Origin: Pycnopodia helianthoides
Lineage: Eukaryota > Echinodermata > Asteroidea > Forcipulatida > Asteriidae
Reading direction: 5' to 3'
Assembly: GCA_032158295.1 (NCBI GenBank)
Contig: CM063244.1
Coordinates: 3,910,510 to 3,974,509 of the forward strand
Length of the DNA stretch: 64,000 bases
Shown one piece after another: positions 1 to 14,239 of the stretch. Numbering within the stretch: the stretch's first letter is position 1; every line of letters begins with the position of its first letter. The notes beneath the pieces were generated by a model that searched no databases, was not told where the DNA came from, and saw nothing but the letters and a program-made list of their open reading frames with translations. The translations under genes and the position numbers were made by a program.

Positions 1-527
1 ATGAGGCTATATTAAATCCTACAACTTTAACGCAGAAAAGAAAAGAAGTAGGTTTAAAATAATCCATCCTCATTTTTCAATTTACAGAAATTGAAGAGAA
101 TGACGATGGTGTCACTGAGCTGTTTTAATATTTCTTTGTTTCTCTGCTCCTACTCAAACAACAAAAGGAGAAACAAACAACACAGGAATAATTACAAACT
201 TTAATTAGTGGGTTTAGAAGAAGAATGCATGTAGAGTTTCCCATACACCATCGTATTTCATTTAAGTTCTTCTTCTGACATATAAAATTCTTCATGGTCA
301 AACCCCTACATATCTTTCAGATTTGATTTCCTTACGTTGTTCTAGTTCTTTAAGACCTCTTCGATCATCATCAACCTTCGATTTAACCCTTGGACCTCGT
401 ACTGTTACAAGATATGGTGACCAAGCTTTTTCAGTAATTGCCCCTATCCTCTAGAACAAATTACCAGCCCATATTCATAATGCTCAATGCCTTGATCAGT
501 TTAAGACCTTGCTGAAAACGCATCTTT
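1..527 (+). mobile_element. LINE 3' end (CR1/L2-like), broken
   Basis: From about 330 to 527 the plus strand reads RSSSTFDLTLGPRTVTRYGD, then AFSVIAP, a stop where a tryptophan/leucine is expected, NKLPAHIH and FKTLLKTHLFK. This is the C-terminal tail of a CR1/L2-type reverse transcriptase. It has one internal stop and is cut off at 528 by a MITE. Nothing was recognised in bases 1-300. Intronic in CPED1. Confidence 0.65.
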
Positions 528-869
528 TTAAAGGTATTGTACACTTTTGGTAACAGCTCAAAATCAGTGGCCACATTTTGTGTGATTAAACATATGCATG
601 AACAAACAAACCTGTGAAAGTTTGAGCTCAATTGGTCATCGAGGTCACGAGAAAATAGTGAAAAGAGATCTTATGTGTTTTCTGTTTTTTCAAATTATCG
701 CGCGCGATAATTACTATTGTTTTACTCGTTTCTCAGAAACGATAGCATTTTAGGCAGAAATATTTTAAGGAACCCTTTCTACCATTACTTACTTTAAGTC
801 ATGTAAGTTATGTGTGAATCTGTGAACATTGTGTTTTTCGATCTTACCGATAGTGTACAGGGCCTTTAA
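528..869 (+). mobile_element. TTAA MITE, family E, copy 1
   Basis: Bounded by TTAA (528-531 and 866-869), with ends AGGTATTGTACAC and a GTGTACAGGGCCT counterpart. It carries the shared core (AACCTGTGAAAGTTTGAGCT and TCACGAGAAAATAGTGAAAA). The centre is a perfect 20-base palindrome at 693-712, AATTATCGCGCGCGATAATT, differing from the other copy of this family. Confidence 0.8.
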
Positions 870-1150
870 GTCATGAATGATATTCTTCACTGGCTCAGCT
901 GTGAGTTGGTCAAAGGAGGGGCACACCATCTTATTCCTTGTATGTTTGATCTTATGCTTGATTTTTTTTTATTATTCATGTATGATTTTTTGAAAAAAGT
1001 TCAGATTTATAATTCGTGTGTTTATTATAAGTTTCGGTTGGTAGTTATTTTGTAGACAGACAATGGTGCGCTTAGAAACAACCGTATTAAGCGCCTAATA
1101 AATGTTGTGTATTGTTTTTATTATTAGAGAGTCCTGATGATTGAGCTCAC

Positions 1151-1473
1151 CTAGCTAATGCCTGTTGAAGAACCTTCATATGGTGAGTAGCTAACCAATG
1201 TACTCCTCCGACAACCAGCACTGTATTCTCATTGTTCTCCAATGGCATAGATTGTCTCAACAGTTGATACAAGGCCTTATCAAACACTGGTCGATCACTT
1301 GCCGTTAACCAGAACTGTGGGTAATAGGAAAAACTGACTGTCGTTCGATTGTCGTTGAGATTCTGGTAGACTTTGATGTCGTGGGTCTTGTCCCATTCTG
1401 TCAGAGTGCCATTGAGTTTCTCCATAAGATAGTACATGATACCACGATTAGTTGAATCGCCAATAAAGAGAAT
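1151..1473 (-). CDS. CPED1: CPED1 coding exon 15: PC-esterase catalytic core
   Basis: Residues 844-951 (323 bases, phase 0 in, phase 2 out). The acceptor is CATTCTCAG and the donor GCTAG|GTGAGC. It opens ILFIGDSTNRGIMYYLMEKL, with GDS at 848-850; S850 is the predicted nucleophile. SFSYYPQFW follows, then TVLVVGGVHWL (block II glycines 932-933). The remaining catalytic histidine/aspartate block (DxxH) should lie in the next exon, left of position 1. Confidence 0.97.
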
Positions 1474-4400
1474 CTGAGAATGAATTATTTGAAGATATTA
1501 AAAACGTCAATAGCTTGAAACACAGTATAAAGAGCAGAAATGTTCATTTGGTGATAAGTTTAGTTGACAAACTTCACAAGAAAAGATGAGCTTGGATTAT
1601 TTAACCAAAAAATTTGCTTGTTTCTTTTACCAATCAAATTTAAGTTTTGTTGATGGCTGTATTTGTCTTGAAATGTTCTGCGGGATTTGAAACATTTTGC
1701 AATTTTGTGCTTTGTTCCCCCCTCCACAATGGAATATCAACTTGGGATATACCTATAAAACCTGATGCAAGTAACTGCTTTTCTTGGATACAAAGATTAA
1801 AGATAACGCTTTGTAGATCAAAAATCTAAATTAGATTTCAGCCAAATAAGCAAACCTTTTTGCCTGCGAGACACTGCTTCAAGTCCAGGGGTTTAATAGT
1901 CTGGTGCCTGCATCCTTGAGGCTGCCACTTGGCCTCCTTCCAATAACAGCTAGTTCTATCAATGCAGCGATGACAAGGAACTAACCACTTTCCTGAGATT
2001 TGCAGGGAAATAGAGATGAACAACTCAAAATTACAAACACTTCAAAACACAAGTATTTAATCAACTCGGAGAGTTCACTTAAAATGATCTCAAATTTTGA
2101 GGAAATAACATTAGTTACCACATACAATAATACAGAGAAAAGATATTGTTTATAATAATAATAAGTTTAACATAACAAAAATCCAACTTTCTATAAGCAC
2201 ACGCTGTAATACTCTGAACACAGTTAAATGTACCAAATGCATAAAATAGTAAAACACAAAAAAGTAAATGAAGTAGAATGATAAATGTACAAAAAAAGTA
2301 TCATGTATTGATATAAAATAAATCAGAATGATTTGTAATATCAAGTCAACATAAGATTAAATGAATAGCATTTAATTCCTGACAAAACAACAGCATGTAT
2401 TCCCCACATATATTAGAACATTCTGCATTGGTTTACCAATCATTCTTAAAGGAACATTTCTTCCCTTAATACTGAGATAAAAAGGGAAAGTTAAAACTAC
2501 CAAAAACAGCCTCTTTCGGCAGTTACTGGCATCTTAAAAACCACAGGACTCTGGGATTTAACAACTTCAGCAATTTTAAGAGAATCAATCTGACCACAAC
2601 TTAAAAATCACTACTGTAAAACTTACATTAGCCATAAGCAAGTAAAGATAGACAAATAAAAGAATTGATAATAGATAAAAAGACAGATATTAGATAAAAA
2701 GACAGATATGAGTATAATGTTTGAATAAACCAGTTAAATAAAGGAATAACACCATTCCAAATTGACAAAGTTTACATACAAACATCAAAATTATATAAAA
2801 CACATCAAAACACATAATAGAAATAACAAAAGAAAAGAAAAAAAAAAAAACATACATCCAAACAAAGATGGGTCAGAGTGATGGTACAAGAGTGGAAGGG
2901 TTTAAAGGAAAAAAAGAATTTGTTGGGAAGGTGGTACAAGGGGAGGAGCTGAGGAGAAAGGGGGAGGAGGGAAATAATAGAGATTTGGGAAGGTGGTACA
3001 AGGGGGGAGCTGAGGGAAAGGGGAGGAGGAAATAATAGAGATTGGGAGGTGGTACAAGGGGAGGAGCTGAGGGAAAGGGGAGGAGGGAAATAATAGAGAT
3101 TTGGGGAAGGTGGTACAAGGGGAGGAGCTAGGGAAAGGGGAGGAGGGAAATAATAGAGATTTGGGGAAGGTGGTACAAGGGGGGAGTGGGGAAAGGGAAG
3201 AGGAGGAAAAAATAGAGATTTGGGGAAGGTGGTACAAGGGGAGGAGCTGAGGGAAAGGGGAGGAGGGAAATAATAGAGATTTGGGGAAGGTGGTACAAGG
3301 GGAGGAGCTGAGGGAAAGGGAGGGAGGGAATAATAGAGATTTGGGGAAGGTGTGGAGCAGAGGGAGATGGTACAGGGAGGAGCTTAGGGAAAGGGAGGAG
3401 GGAAATAATAGAGATTTGGGGAAGGTGGTACAAAGGGAGGAGCTTAGGGAAAGGGGGAAAGGTAAGTAATGAGGATTGGGGAAGTGGGTGTACAAGGGGA
3501 GGAGCTTAGGGAAAGGGGGAGGAGGGAAATAATAGAGATTGGGGAAGGTGGTACAAGGGGAGGAGCTAGGGAAAGGGGGAGGAGGGAAATATAGAGATTT
3601 GGGGAAGGTGGTACAAGGGGAGGAGCTGAGGGAAAGGGGGAGGGGGGAAATAATAGAGATTTGGGGAAGGTGGTACAAGGGGAGGAGCTTAGGGAAAGGG
3701 GAGGAGGGAAAATAATAGAGATTTGGGGAAGGTGGTACAAGGGGAGGAGCTTAGGGAAAGGGGGAGGAGGGAAATAATAGAGATTTGGGGAAGGTGGTAC
3801 AAGGGGAGGAGCTGAGGGAAAGGGGGAGGAGGGAATAATAGAGATTTGGGGAAGGTGGTACAAGGGGAGGAGCTGAGGGAAAGGGGGAGGAGGGATAATA
3901 GAGATTGGGGAAGGTGGTACAAGGGGAGGCTGAGGGGAAGGGGGAAATATAGAGATTTTGGGAAGGTGGTACAAGGGGAGGAGCTTAGGGAAAGGGGAGG
4001 AGGGAAATAATAGAGATTTGGGGAAGGTGTGGGAGCAGTAGGGAGATGGTACAAGGGGAAGAGCTTAGGGAAAGGGAAGAGAAAGGAAATAATAGAGATT
4101 ACAGGAAGATGATATAGCATGGATTTAAAGATCTCTTCTGGTACACACCTTGGATGTCACCACTTCGACACTGAGGGAGGTCTCGCACAGATTTGACATA
4201 GTCCTTCCAGCTTAATGATGGAACCCGATTCAGACCACAGGATAAGCCTGGTATGAACTGCAAATTACACTCCTTAACAGGAACAAAAACACAGACATAT
4301 CACAAATATAAACAGAACATGACTATCACAGATTAGTTTAACTGTGACTCTGGTACTGACTATATTTATTTAAATATTTTATTTATTAGTCTTAAAGGCA

Positions 4401-7400
4401 CAGTACACGTTTGGTAATTGGAGCCTACTGATTGTGTTAATCCTTTATAAATGTAGATACATACATTAAAACTAACCTGTGAAAAAAATTTCACTTCAAA
4501 TGGTTCTCGCGTTTTTGAGATATCACCGAAAAACCGGAGCGAATATTTCCACGCAGGAAGAATATTCCCCATAGGAATACACAGTCTGAGAAGTGTTTCT
4601 GACAGAAACGCTTCTCAGAATCAAATTTTGGGGGAATAAAAAGTAATATATTTTCCACAACCGTAATACTTTGAAGTTAAAAGTTTATCAAAATTCATTA
4701 TACTACCCAAGGCTGCTGTACTTCTTACCAAACGTGCACTGTGCCTTTAACTGGATTGTTCTGATTGGTGTTTGACGTACCTGTACTAAGCTACACACTT
4801 GATGATTCTCGTTGCCATCAAAAGAAACTTCATCGTCAACGATGCTCTTACGATATACATTCACAGTGTATGTGTTCATGACCCATGGTTCAGAATGTGT
4901 TATGTCTACCACTAACATGTTGATTCGATTCTCACCAACACCAAGGGTGTAATTTGTCGGCCTAGAAAGTATACAGATAAAGGAAATTATCATCAGTATG
5001 AAAATACAAATCAAATCAGTTGATAAATTGTTTCAAAAATCAGTGAATTTTTGTAATGTTACCCTTCATAAATCCATTTTAGGAAAAACTTAAAGCTCAT
5101 CTTAGTAAAGCTTAAAGGAACATTACAGAATTGGTAATTGTAAAGAATACTTATGATCACAGATTTACATAAAACTTACACGGTCCAATGATGATGATAG
5201 TAGAAAACATCCCTTGAAATATTTCTGTCTGAAATGCCATATTTGATGAGAAATGAATAAACTAATTTTCCGATTGGAGTTTATCACTCAGTGAGCGTTT
5301 TATTCATTTGTTGAATCTATAGGATTTCATGCAAATGTGTAATCGGTTTTTCACTGTTTTCTCGTGACCCAGATGGCCGATCGATCTCAAACTTCTACAG
5401 GTTTGTCAGTTTATGTATATGGTGGATTACAAAAAGTGCTTACACTGCCAGCAACTGTTTTGCTAGAAAAAACCAATTCTGTAATGTTCCTTTAAGCATT
5501 TGCATCATGTTGTTTTCTGGGTTTTCAACTATATCCTTGTATTTTAGATTTTAGCTTCCCTGTACCTGTATTAGCGCCATTATCCGCCATTGTCACTTTT
5601 AATGAGTTTGTGCACTTTATAAATTCTTCTTATTATTTTTTATTATAATGAATGAAGCTGCACACCTGGAGATGATTTGAGAAGAGACAGAAGATATTTT
5701 GTTTGGACGAAGTCAAAAGTAGTTTTCGTACACAGTTGACAGTCAATTCAATGTCACATAAGTGTCTCGTCTTGGTCAACAGAAACATACAATTCATATT
5801 GTACCATTATGTGAGATCACACTAAAACATGTTTCAACCATCCCCACCAGAACCAGTCGTTTTAAAAATAGTCCTGTTCCTTACTTCATAGGTTTAATTA
5901 ATTCTTAACTAATTTGTCCATTTTATTGTTAGTGGTGGTCGGAGTGTGGTTCTTATCATTTTATGTTTTATTTAAACGTTTATGCCCCTTCAAATAATCC
6001 ATTTCCCTTTTACACTACAGGGAGGTGTTGTTTAGTTAATGTGGTTCTGTTTTTGTTTTATAGGCGTGGGTGAAATCTTCTTTTCTTATATCATTTATTT
6101 TTGATATTTAGATGTTCTTTTAAACATAATTTATGTATTTTCTATTTTTAACTATTGTAATGACTCTGCAATTTGACCTTCGGGTCACGATGAATGTCAT
6201 TTTTAATAAAATTCAAATTCAAAATTCAAATTCAAATTCAAACAGTACACAGGCAACTGTTTCATTGATCCAGCTATCAACTACCAGTCTCACAAAAACA
6301 CCATCAACAAAACAGGCAAGAACAGCTCTATGAAATTTTGCTATAAATTGCTATTGTATAGATTGCACACATAGATACTTGTAATTTGATTGGTGGAACA
6401 CCGTGTGCACATGTCATCCTATATTCTGCCATGTAAACTGCTGTGACACTCCAAAATTTAATATAGGAGTTCTATATGGATAACTATAAGACGCTTTGGA
6501 TGCTTTGCAGCGTCGCTTCCAAAAAAAAAATTGTTCCCCTCCTGTTTGTCCAAATGAGGCAAGGTTGTGTCACGGTGGACAATGTTATTGTCTTCAGGGA
6601 GTTGTCCAAGTTGTTTAGAAGGGGTTCTTAGAATTTTCAGAGTGTTGGGTGGACGAGTTTCCATGTTTATATAATCACTCTGTGAAATCTGGCTTTTCAT
6701 TTCACTCCCCTTCGACTCATGAAATAGAATTGTCCAGACTCATACGCATCCAATATTTGAATACTGTAACGGACGGCTAAACCGCCGTATAGGCAACCGC
6801 CGGTGAGTTCACCAAACTGTGTGAAGAAACTTCCCGCCTCCGGAAGTATGGACTATAAATAGACTAATCTACTGTTCTATTCGCGCCAGTGGGAAGATGC
6901 TGGCTCTGAGCCAAGAGATACATTGCTTGGTGTTGTGCATGATTTAAAGTTGTGTTAGACAGACAAAGTGCTGAGTTCAGTGAGTGAGCATTGAATAAGT
7001 TGTTGTTCTTTAAGAATGAATAAATCAGTGTGTTTCATATTGAACGGAATTTGAGTTCGTTTGTTTTCTGTCCGCGTTTGGCTGCAGAGCAAACAAGGCA
7101 GTACGTTACAATACTATAATTACCTCGATATTCCATATCTGTCTTCTACCCTAGCCTCACTGTCACAGCTTCTTGCAAATCCCCACACCTTGATCAATGT
7201 GACCTCGTGTGGAATCATTGCCTGGTACTCGGTCACCTTGGGGTTAAAGGTCGGGCTCAGAATAATAGCCGGGTCAGTGCGGAAGTCCAGAAGTTCTGAC
7301 AACGTTGTAGGATCTGAAATGCAATTAATGTACAACGTTTTCACTTATACATAATAGTCAAATTAACGAACATGCTTTCCGGAATGGAAAGTTTTACAAG

Positions 7401-10400
7401 TCTTACAGAGATTTAGTAAAATGCCTGAAAAGGGTAACAAATTTGTTCAGATTCAAGAAATATCACCCCAAACCAACATACTGAAGTTTCAACCGTTTGT
7501 GCTATGCTATTTGATGAATTACAAAACAAACAATACAATACATAACATAGTTTTCCTATTATAATGTATTTTAGATATTACAGTACAGATAAACATCTTC
7601 CCTGGATACATTTGGCCCATCTTGATAACATCACTTCAACACTCTATGATTTTGCGAAGAAAAATTTGGGCTTTTTGATGTTAAGATTTACCAACAATGT
7701 TATTTCCATGCAAGAATCTCAACTATTTAATACCATCAACATCAATTGTTTAGAGTGACACTCTACCAGCCTGCAGATAGTAAAAGACCACAGTTGTTCT
7801 GATCCACCATACTAAAGGTTTCAAATTGTTGGTCAACACATTAGCAATTGTACTGGGAGTATTATTGTTATTATTTCTGGTTTATCAAAACAATATATTT
7901 GTAGCCCAGGGGCTAAATTGCTACTTTAAAAATAGTTAGGATTTACATATGATACAAAAATACAAAAAACACAAAAAACATGGCACACATTTTAAAAAGG
8001 GAAATTTATACTTTGTTCAAAATCTTGACAAAGTAAGGTATCGGACTGTTTTTGTATCTGTTTGTTTTGCACTTAGTATGCTATTTACAGCCTTCGTTAT
8101 ATCTGCCCAATATAATAACTGACTGGATATTTGGACTCACCATCACTACATCTTGGTCTATGATATCTAGGATCTTTGTACATCGGATCAATCTCAAACA
8201 CATTGCTAATTAAGACGTCATTATATCTGCCCATCGGACGTTGCTGTCCAGTTACATTGCCAAAGTTCTCCTCCTGTGTGCCGACATCCTCGGCCATGGT
8301 CTGCCTGTCTCTGCCCCAGTAGTGCTGCTCTAGGTTGGCAACAACATGCTGGAGCTCAGCAGTGCTGTGCCGGCTAGTGGGCGAGGTGAACAGCGCCCCC
8401 TGGTGGTTGTAAGGGGGAATGTCACCGAGCTGTAACCGCGACGAGAGGTAGCGTTGAACATCTCGTAAGAGGCTGTTGTACTTCAGACTAGAGTAGGATG
8501 GGTAAAGCTGCGAGGTATAAGATTAGGGCTCTTCATTATTTGTTTTCCTCAGCAGACCCAAAGAAATGTCAACATTATTAAGTCATGTTGAAGGGTGTGT
8601 ACAACATTGGTAAGACTAAAAATATTAACGTTCACAGATTTGCACATAACTAACATGGTATGAAGATGGTCATGTTGGAAAACTTCCCTTGAAATAGTTT
8701 TGCTTGAAATGCTATAGTTTTTGAGAAATTAGTCAAACAATTAGTTTTTATCACGGTGATAAAATGCGATGTTTGAAAACAGTTAAAACATATAAAGAGG
8801 TCTTTTACTGTTTTCTTGTGACTCTGATGACCGATTGAGCTTAAAATTTCACAGGTTTGTTATTTCATGGATATGTTGGGTTACACAAAGTGTGGATACT
8901 GGTATTTGACAATTACCAATGTTGTACACATGGGGAAACAGAATTGTTCATATTTAATGTTGTCAATGTAATGCAAGTAATACTGGAATTACACTTTTAA
9001 ATCTCTTTCTACTGATTCAACAAAAGGAAAGGTGTAGTATACATTGAAAATGTTAAATAACATTTTTGATAAAAGAAACAATGATCATTTAGTTTGTTTA
9101 TTTATTAATTCTGGTTGTGAAGTCAAAGCGAACTTAATTCTAGGGGAGTATCACTATACGGAGAGAAGACAAGGAAGGAAGTTTCACTTTTAGATGTTGG
9201 AGCAAAACCCCAGAGACATGTTCCAGGGAAATTAACCCACACAATCAGGTAGGGACTGAAAACCCAATCCACATAGTGCTCCCGGCGGGATTCGAACTGG
9301 GGTCCAAGAGATGGAAGGCAAGGAAAAAAACCACTACACCAACCCGACCGCCCTAGGACTAATGTACAGATTGTGCATAGCTACATGCCCATGTGATATG
9401 GACACTGAAAAAAGAGGATGAAAAAGCTGATACCCTTCATTATTAACAACATTTTCTTGAAAGGCCACTTTCCAATTGCATTTTGCTACCCTACAGACGT
9501 GTTTCTTGTTACTAGACTAATTTACTCTATAGGTATGCCACAGACACTATTTTTCAATATGGTCAGTGTGTCAATGTACCTGTTGGTAGCTTCCTTTATT
9601 CACAGTTTCCCTCCTGGTTGATAGCAAATACTCTAGATCCTCCCTAGTCAAGCACATCTGGTTGTTGGCGTGACAGTTTACACCCTACACAAGCAAACAC
9701 AGCAACATCAGAAAAAGATGAGTAAATGATTGCCTAAAATATGTTGAGTACATACCATCCTCGACTCAATCTGAGATCATCAAACAAACTACTGTTGAAC
9801 ATTCCTAGATCTCATTCTTCATCAGGTGGGAGAAGCTTCCTTTCATGTGCGCCACAGCTATGGAATGATCTCCCCTATCAACTTCGAACACTTGACTCCT
9901 TACAGATCTTCAAAAGCCAGCTTAAGACTCATCTCTTTGAATCTGCTTACATTTAGTCCATTGCACTTGTCATTTATTTCCACATGAAACTCTGTTATTT
10001 CTTTTGTCTTAAACTTCTCCTTCACTTTGCTAAGCGCCTCGGAATAGGCGACTAGATTGATGGCGCTCTACAAATACCTGATGATTGATTGATTGACTGA
10101 TCATTGCACTCCTGTCAGTATTTAAATATTGGATATTTTTTATCAGTGTCATATTTTTAGTTAAGTGCAAACAGAGGGCATAATTTTCATGCTGGCATGA
10201 CAAATAAAAAGAATTGAATGAACCTACTACTTCCTGTAGATAATTATTTTGCAAAGATGGAACAATTGTATTGGTTTGATATATGACAAGGTCAAGCCAA
10301 TCAGATTGGGTAAACATCCCAAACTAATCTGGGATATGAAATCTATTATCTAATAGCCAGAAAGTAAATTATTGTTTTTGGGGGAAAAAAAAGATTTAAT

Positions 10401-13400
10401 TCCCATCCGCTAGTTTTCAATATACACACCATACAACTATAACTTTTGAAAATTTCATATAGTTTGTCGATTATATTATATTGCATGTGCTAATTTTACA
10501 GTTTGGTCTCTCTACCACCATGGAAGAGTGTAGAGCAATAAATCAGAGCAATACATTTTACCAGGTTTTGTCAGGAAAACCACATAAATTGAGTTATATC
10601 AGGTTTATTTTGACTGTGGCAATCAAACAAGCAAGTGATTTGTAAAGTTTTCACATGCTCCAATCCCAAACTTAAACAGCTAAAATATTTAGTACTGGCT
10701 TGACCTTTATAAATAACGGGCACTTACATTGAAACTGATTACCAATTCTGTATTTTGTCTTTAAAGGGAAGGTATACATTTGGTAATCACTCTTGAAATC
10801 AATGGCAATATAAACTTACTTGGTTAGAAGTACATCAACTTTCGATAGTATAAAGCATTTTGAGAAATATTTCAATTCAAAATAAGGTGGATGTGGAAAA
10901 ATATGTCAGTTTTTATCCCCCAAAATTTGAATCTTCAGAAACGTTTCTCAGATCGTGTACTCCTATTAGGGATTATTCTTTATGCGTGGACATATTCGCT
11001 GTGGATTTTGGCGACATTTCAAAAAACGTGACTGCCTTTTGAAATGAAATTTTCACACGTTAGTTTTATTGTACATATTTACATTTATATAGGATTAAAA
11101 CAATCAAACGGTCCCAAAAACCAAAGGTATACTTTGCCTTTATACAGCTAAAAATATGTCCATAATTAGTACCGGTTTGACCTTTATAAATAACGAGCAC
11201 TCAAATTGAAACTGATTACCAATCCTGTATTTTGTCTTTAAGACAAAATGTGCACGTAATTAAGAAGTATTTGAACTTACTAAGATGCCGATGTTGAGAT
11301 GTAAATGCTCCAATGCATGGGCCACATCTTTAGCCACTGATGTCTGAGATAGGAGTATTGAGACAGCATCATCTACCGCATTCTGCTTAATGGTTGTACT
11401 GGCCCAGCCGCTTGTATCTTGATTAGTGTGTAGATGGGGCTGCCCGTTCACCTGAAAAAGAGCAAGTTTAGGAAGGAACTATAAATGAATAGTAAACTTG
11501 CGTGTCATGGCCGAGTGGTTTAGAGCATTTGGTGGTCGAGTCATCGGGGTGTGGGTTCGAATCCCGGTCATGACACTCGTGTCCTTGAGCAAGATGCTCT
11601 ACTATAACTGCTTCTCTTCACCCAGGGGTATAAATGGGTACCTGCGAGGGTAGAGGTTGATATTGTGTATGGAAAAAGCCACGGCAGCCCCAGGGCTGTA
11701 TACTCCCCAGGGAGATGAGAAAGATTACAGGAATGCTATTGGCCCAATGACCAGGGCACTAATGTAAAGCACATTGATATGTTATTGTGAAATGCGCTAT
11801 ATAAGAACTAGTTATTATTATTTTTATTACAACCATGTGTAAATCTCTTTTGTGAGAGTGTTGGCTCTGAAAAGAGCCGGTGTGGTTTCGACGTTTCGAA
11901 CAGTATACTGAAATGGTGTGTATGTTGAAAACTAGAGGATGGGAATTCAATCTTGAAGACGAGCAGAGTATACTTTCTGAAACCATGCAAAGCTTCAAAC
12001 AATACTTAAGATCAAGTTTGTTTTAATATGTGAACTACATTAGGTGGATGGTTTTGATCAGTCGTACAATATTTGATAGATTTCAAATTCAGACTGCAAA
12101 TATAATCATAGTTTAACTAGTGTTTGTCTCTGCAATCAATAACTCTGTTGTCAGTGATGGCTCATTCAGTCAAGTCAAATAATAATAATAATAATAATAA
12201 TAGCGGCTTCTTATAGTGCTCATATTCGTCACTCAGTGACACCATGGAGGAAGAAAACATGGTGACTCTCAAGGGCTTCAACATTCAGTATTTTCCTGCA
12301 AGGTATTGTGGAGCTACGTTTTGAAGTATTAGACCATTGATCTACATTATACTGACTGGATAGGACGACTGCGCGTAAATATGGCGAACGCGTGCATTTG
12401 CAAGTGGGGCTTTTGAAATTAAACGGCGAGGCGGCGCACGAGTCTGAACGCAACGCAAATAAATTATTTTGGGGTCGTGGACAAATATGTTCGTTTTTTG
12501 CCGTATTTAAAGGTTTCGTTATGTAAAACAAGGGATGACACCGTAGTCAAACACAAGTTTTATGCTGAAACTATGGTAAAGGTTTGTGTTGCGGTAGGTT
12601 GCTCTTCTTCAGGAGCTATGTACGGACGAGAAAATCGGATTTCCTTTCACAGGTAAGAGGTGTAGTCTGCAAAAAAAAACGAACACTGACACATATTTTA
12701 TATTACTTGATCATGCTGTTTTCAAAATAGTATTTTATTTTTAGGCCTGTAGGCCTATATTATTATTTTTTTTAATATAAACTTCAATATATTGTATAAG
12801 TGTTCGGGCCAACAAGGGTGAACACCTTTTGTTTGGGTTTTGTTTTTCTGTGTAGGTGTAAACTTCAATGCTCAATTAATTAAATTAAATTCGATTGAAT
12901 TCAAAGTTGTTAATTGTTTGTTTTTGACATTTTCTCGTGATTGCCTGTATGAATGTTTTAGGAATAAATTCGTTGGCAGACTGAACCTTTATGTTACGTT
13001 TTCCTGCTTTTAGTATTCCCTTCTCTATTTTACGTTTTAGTGTTTCTGTTTCGTGTGTAACTAATCCATTTAACGTTTAGTGTTTCTGTTCGTGTGTAAC
13101 AAATTAAATTCTGATACGATACACAGTTATGGTTTCTGATTGTAAATATGAAACAAATGGAGCTAAACTGGCTCCTTCTTGAAAAAAATCATCATTTTGT
13201 ATTGAATAAACCACTATCTATGTGCGAGAGTCTTGTTTATTTATTATACGGTCACATTAGCCACAATTTATCTCACTTATCCCAAATTTATTGGTTTTTA
13301 AGTTGGACCTCGAAGTTTTCTAATGTGCTTGATACTTTAAAAACAAATATGCGTTCATGCTCTAGGCCTATATAAATTGATTGATGAAATATCAATCTAG

Positions 13401-14202
13401 ATTAGGAAACTCTCTCCAAAAAGAAAAATTATTATAAACCTTCAACATGCTCATTATCACTACAAGTACTTGTACTATTACTGCATGCTTGAGGCCATGC
13501 ATGCTGGGACCGCCGCGCTTGCGTACTTTCACGCGATTAGCCATAACAGCGATCATCGAACGTGCACAGACGCGCTGAATTGTCCTATCCAGTCAGTATA
13601 ATGTATGTCAATGTATTAGACCTATTCCTTTACATAGCACCATGTAATGGTTTACAAGGTGCTGTGGCGCAATATGCTGCCAGTCAAACCAGGAACACCG
13701 GGGCGAACCCCTTCTCTTTTTGATAAGTGCACTGGGTTCTTTTAAATGCATTACACAACACTAGAAAAACAACTGAGACTCTTGAACAAACTGCAAGGAA
13801 CTGTCCAGTTTATCATGGCACAATCCTTGATACTACAAGCCACACATTTCACAATCGAGTGAACATTGGTTCCTGATAGAAACTGAAATGTTTCTAGCGA
13901 GTACTACTATTGTATTGGATTTGTATAATAAAACCTTTTTGACATTGATGGCACAACCTGTTTGCAAGTGAGACATAATTCATTTTCTTACTCTGCTCCA
14001 TTTCTTTGGAATAGTCTTCCTGTGCATATTCGCCAGACTACTTCGTTACACTTTTTTAAGTCTCCGTTAAAAACTCATTTTTTAGAAGCTGCTTATTTGT
14101 AATCTGCTTAATTACTTATAATGTATCTTTCACTCATTGTATACTATATTGTTCTAGTTATGCGCTTAGAGGCTTTTGCATTAGGTGCTTTACAAATGTC
14201 TA

Positions 14203-14239
<37 letters not shown>

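Noticed and set aside
2902..4120. Open frames of 140-260 codons, proline/leucine-rich, on the minus strand
   Set aside because: They are frames through the purine minisatellite; three frames are open in parallel and each shifts with unit-length changes. No start context or splice support.
11860..11880. A histone gene, because of the perfect 3' stem-loop
   Set aside because: No histone coding sequence lies upstream on the minus strand, and the same stem-loop occurs at two other places with the same repeat flanks.
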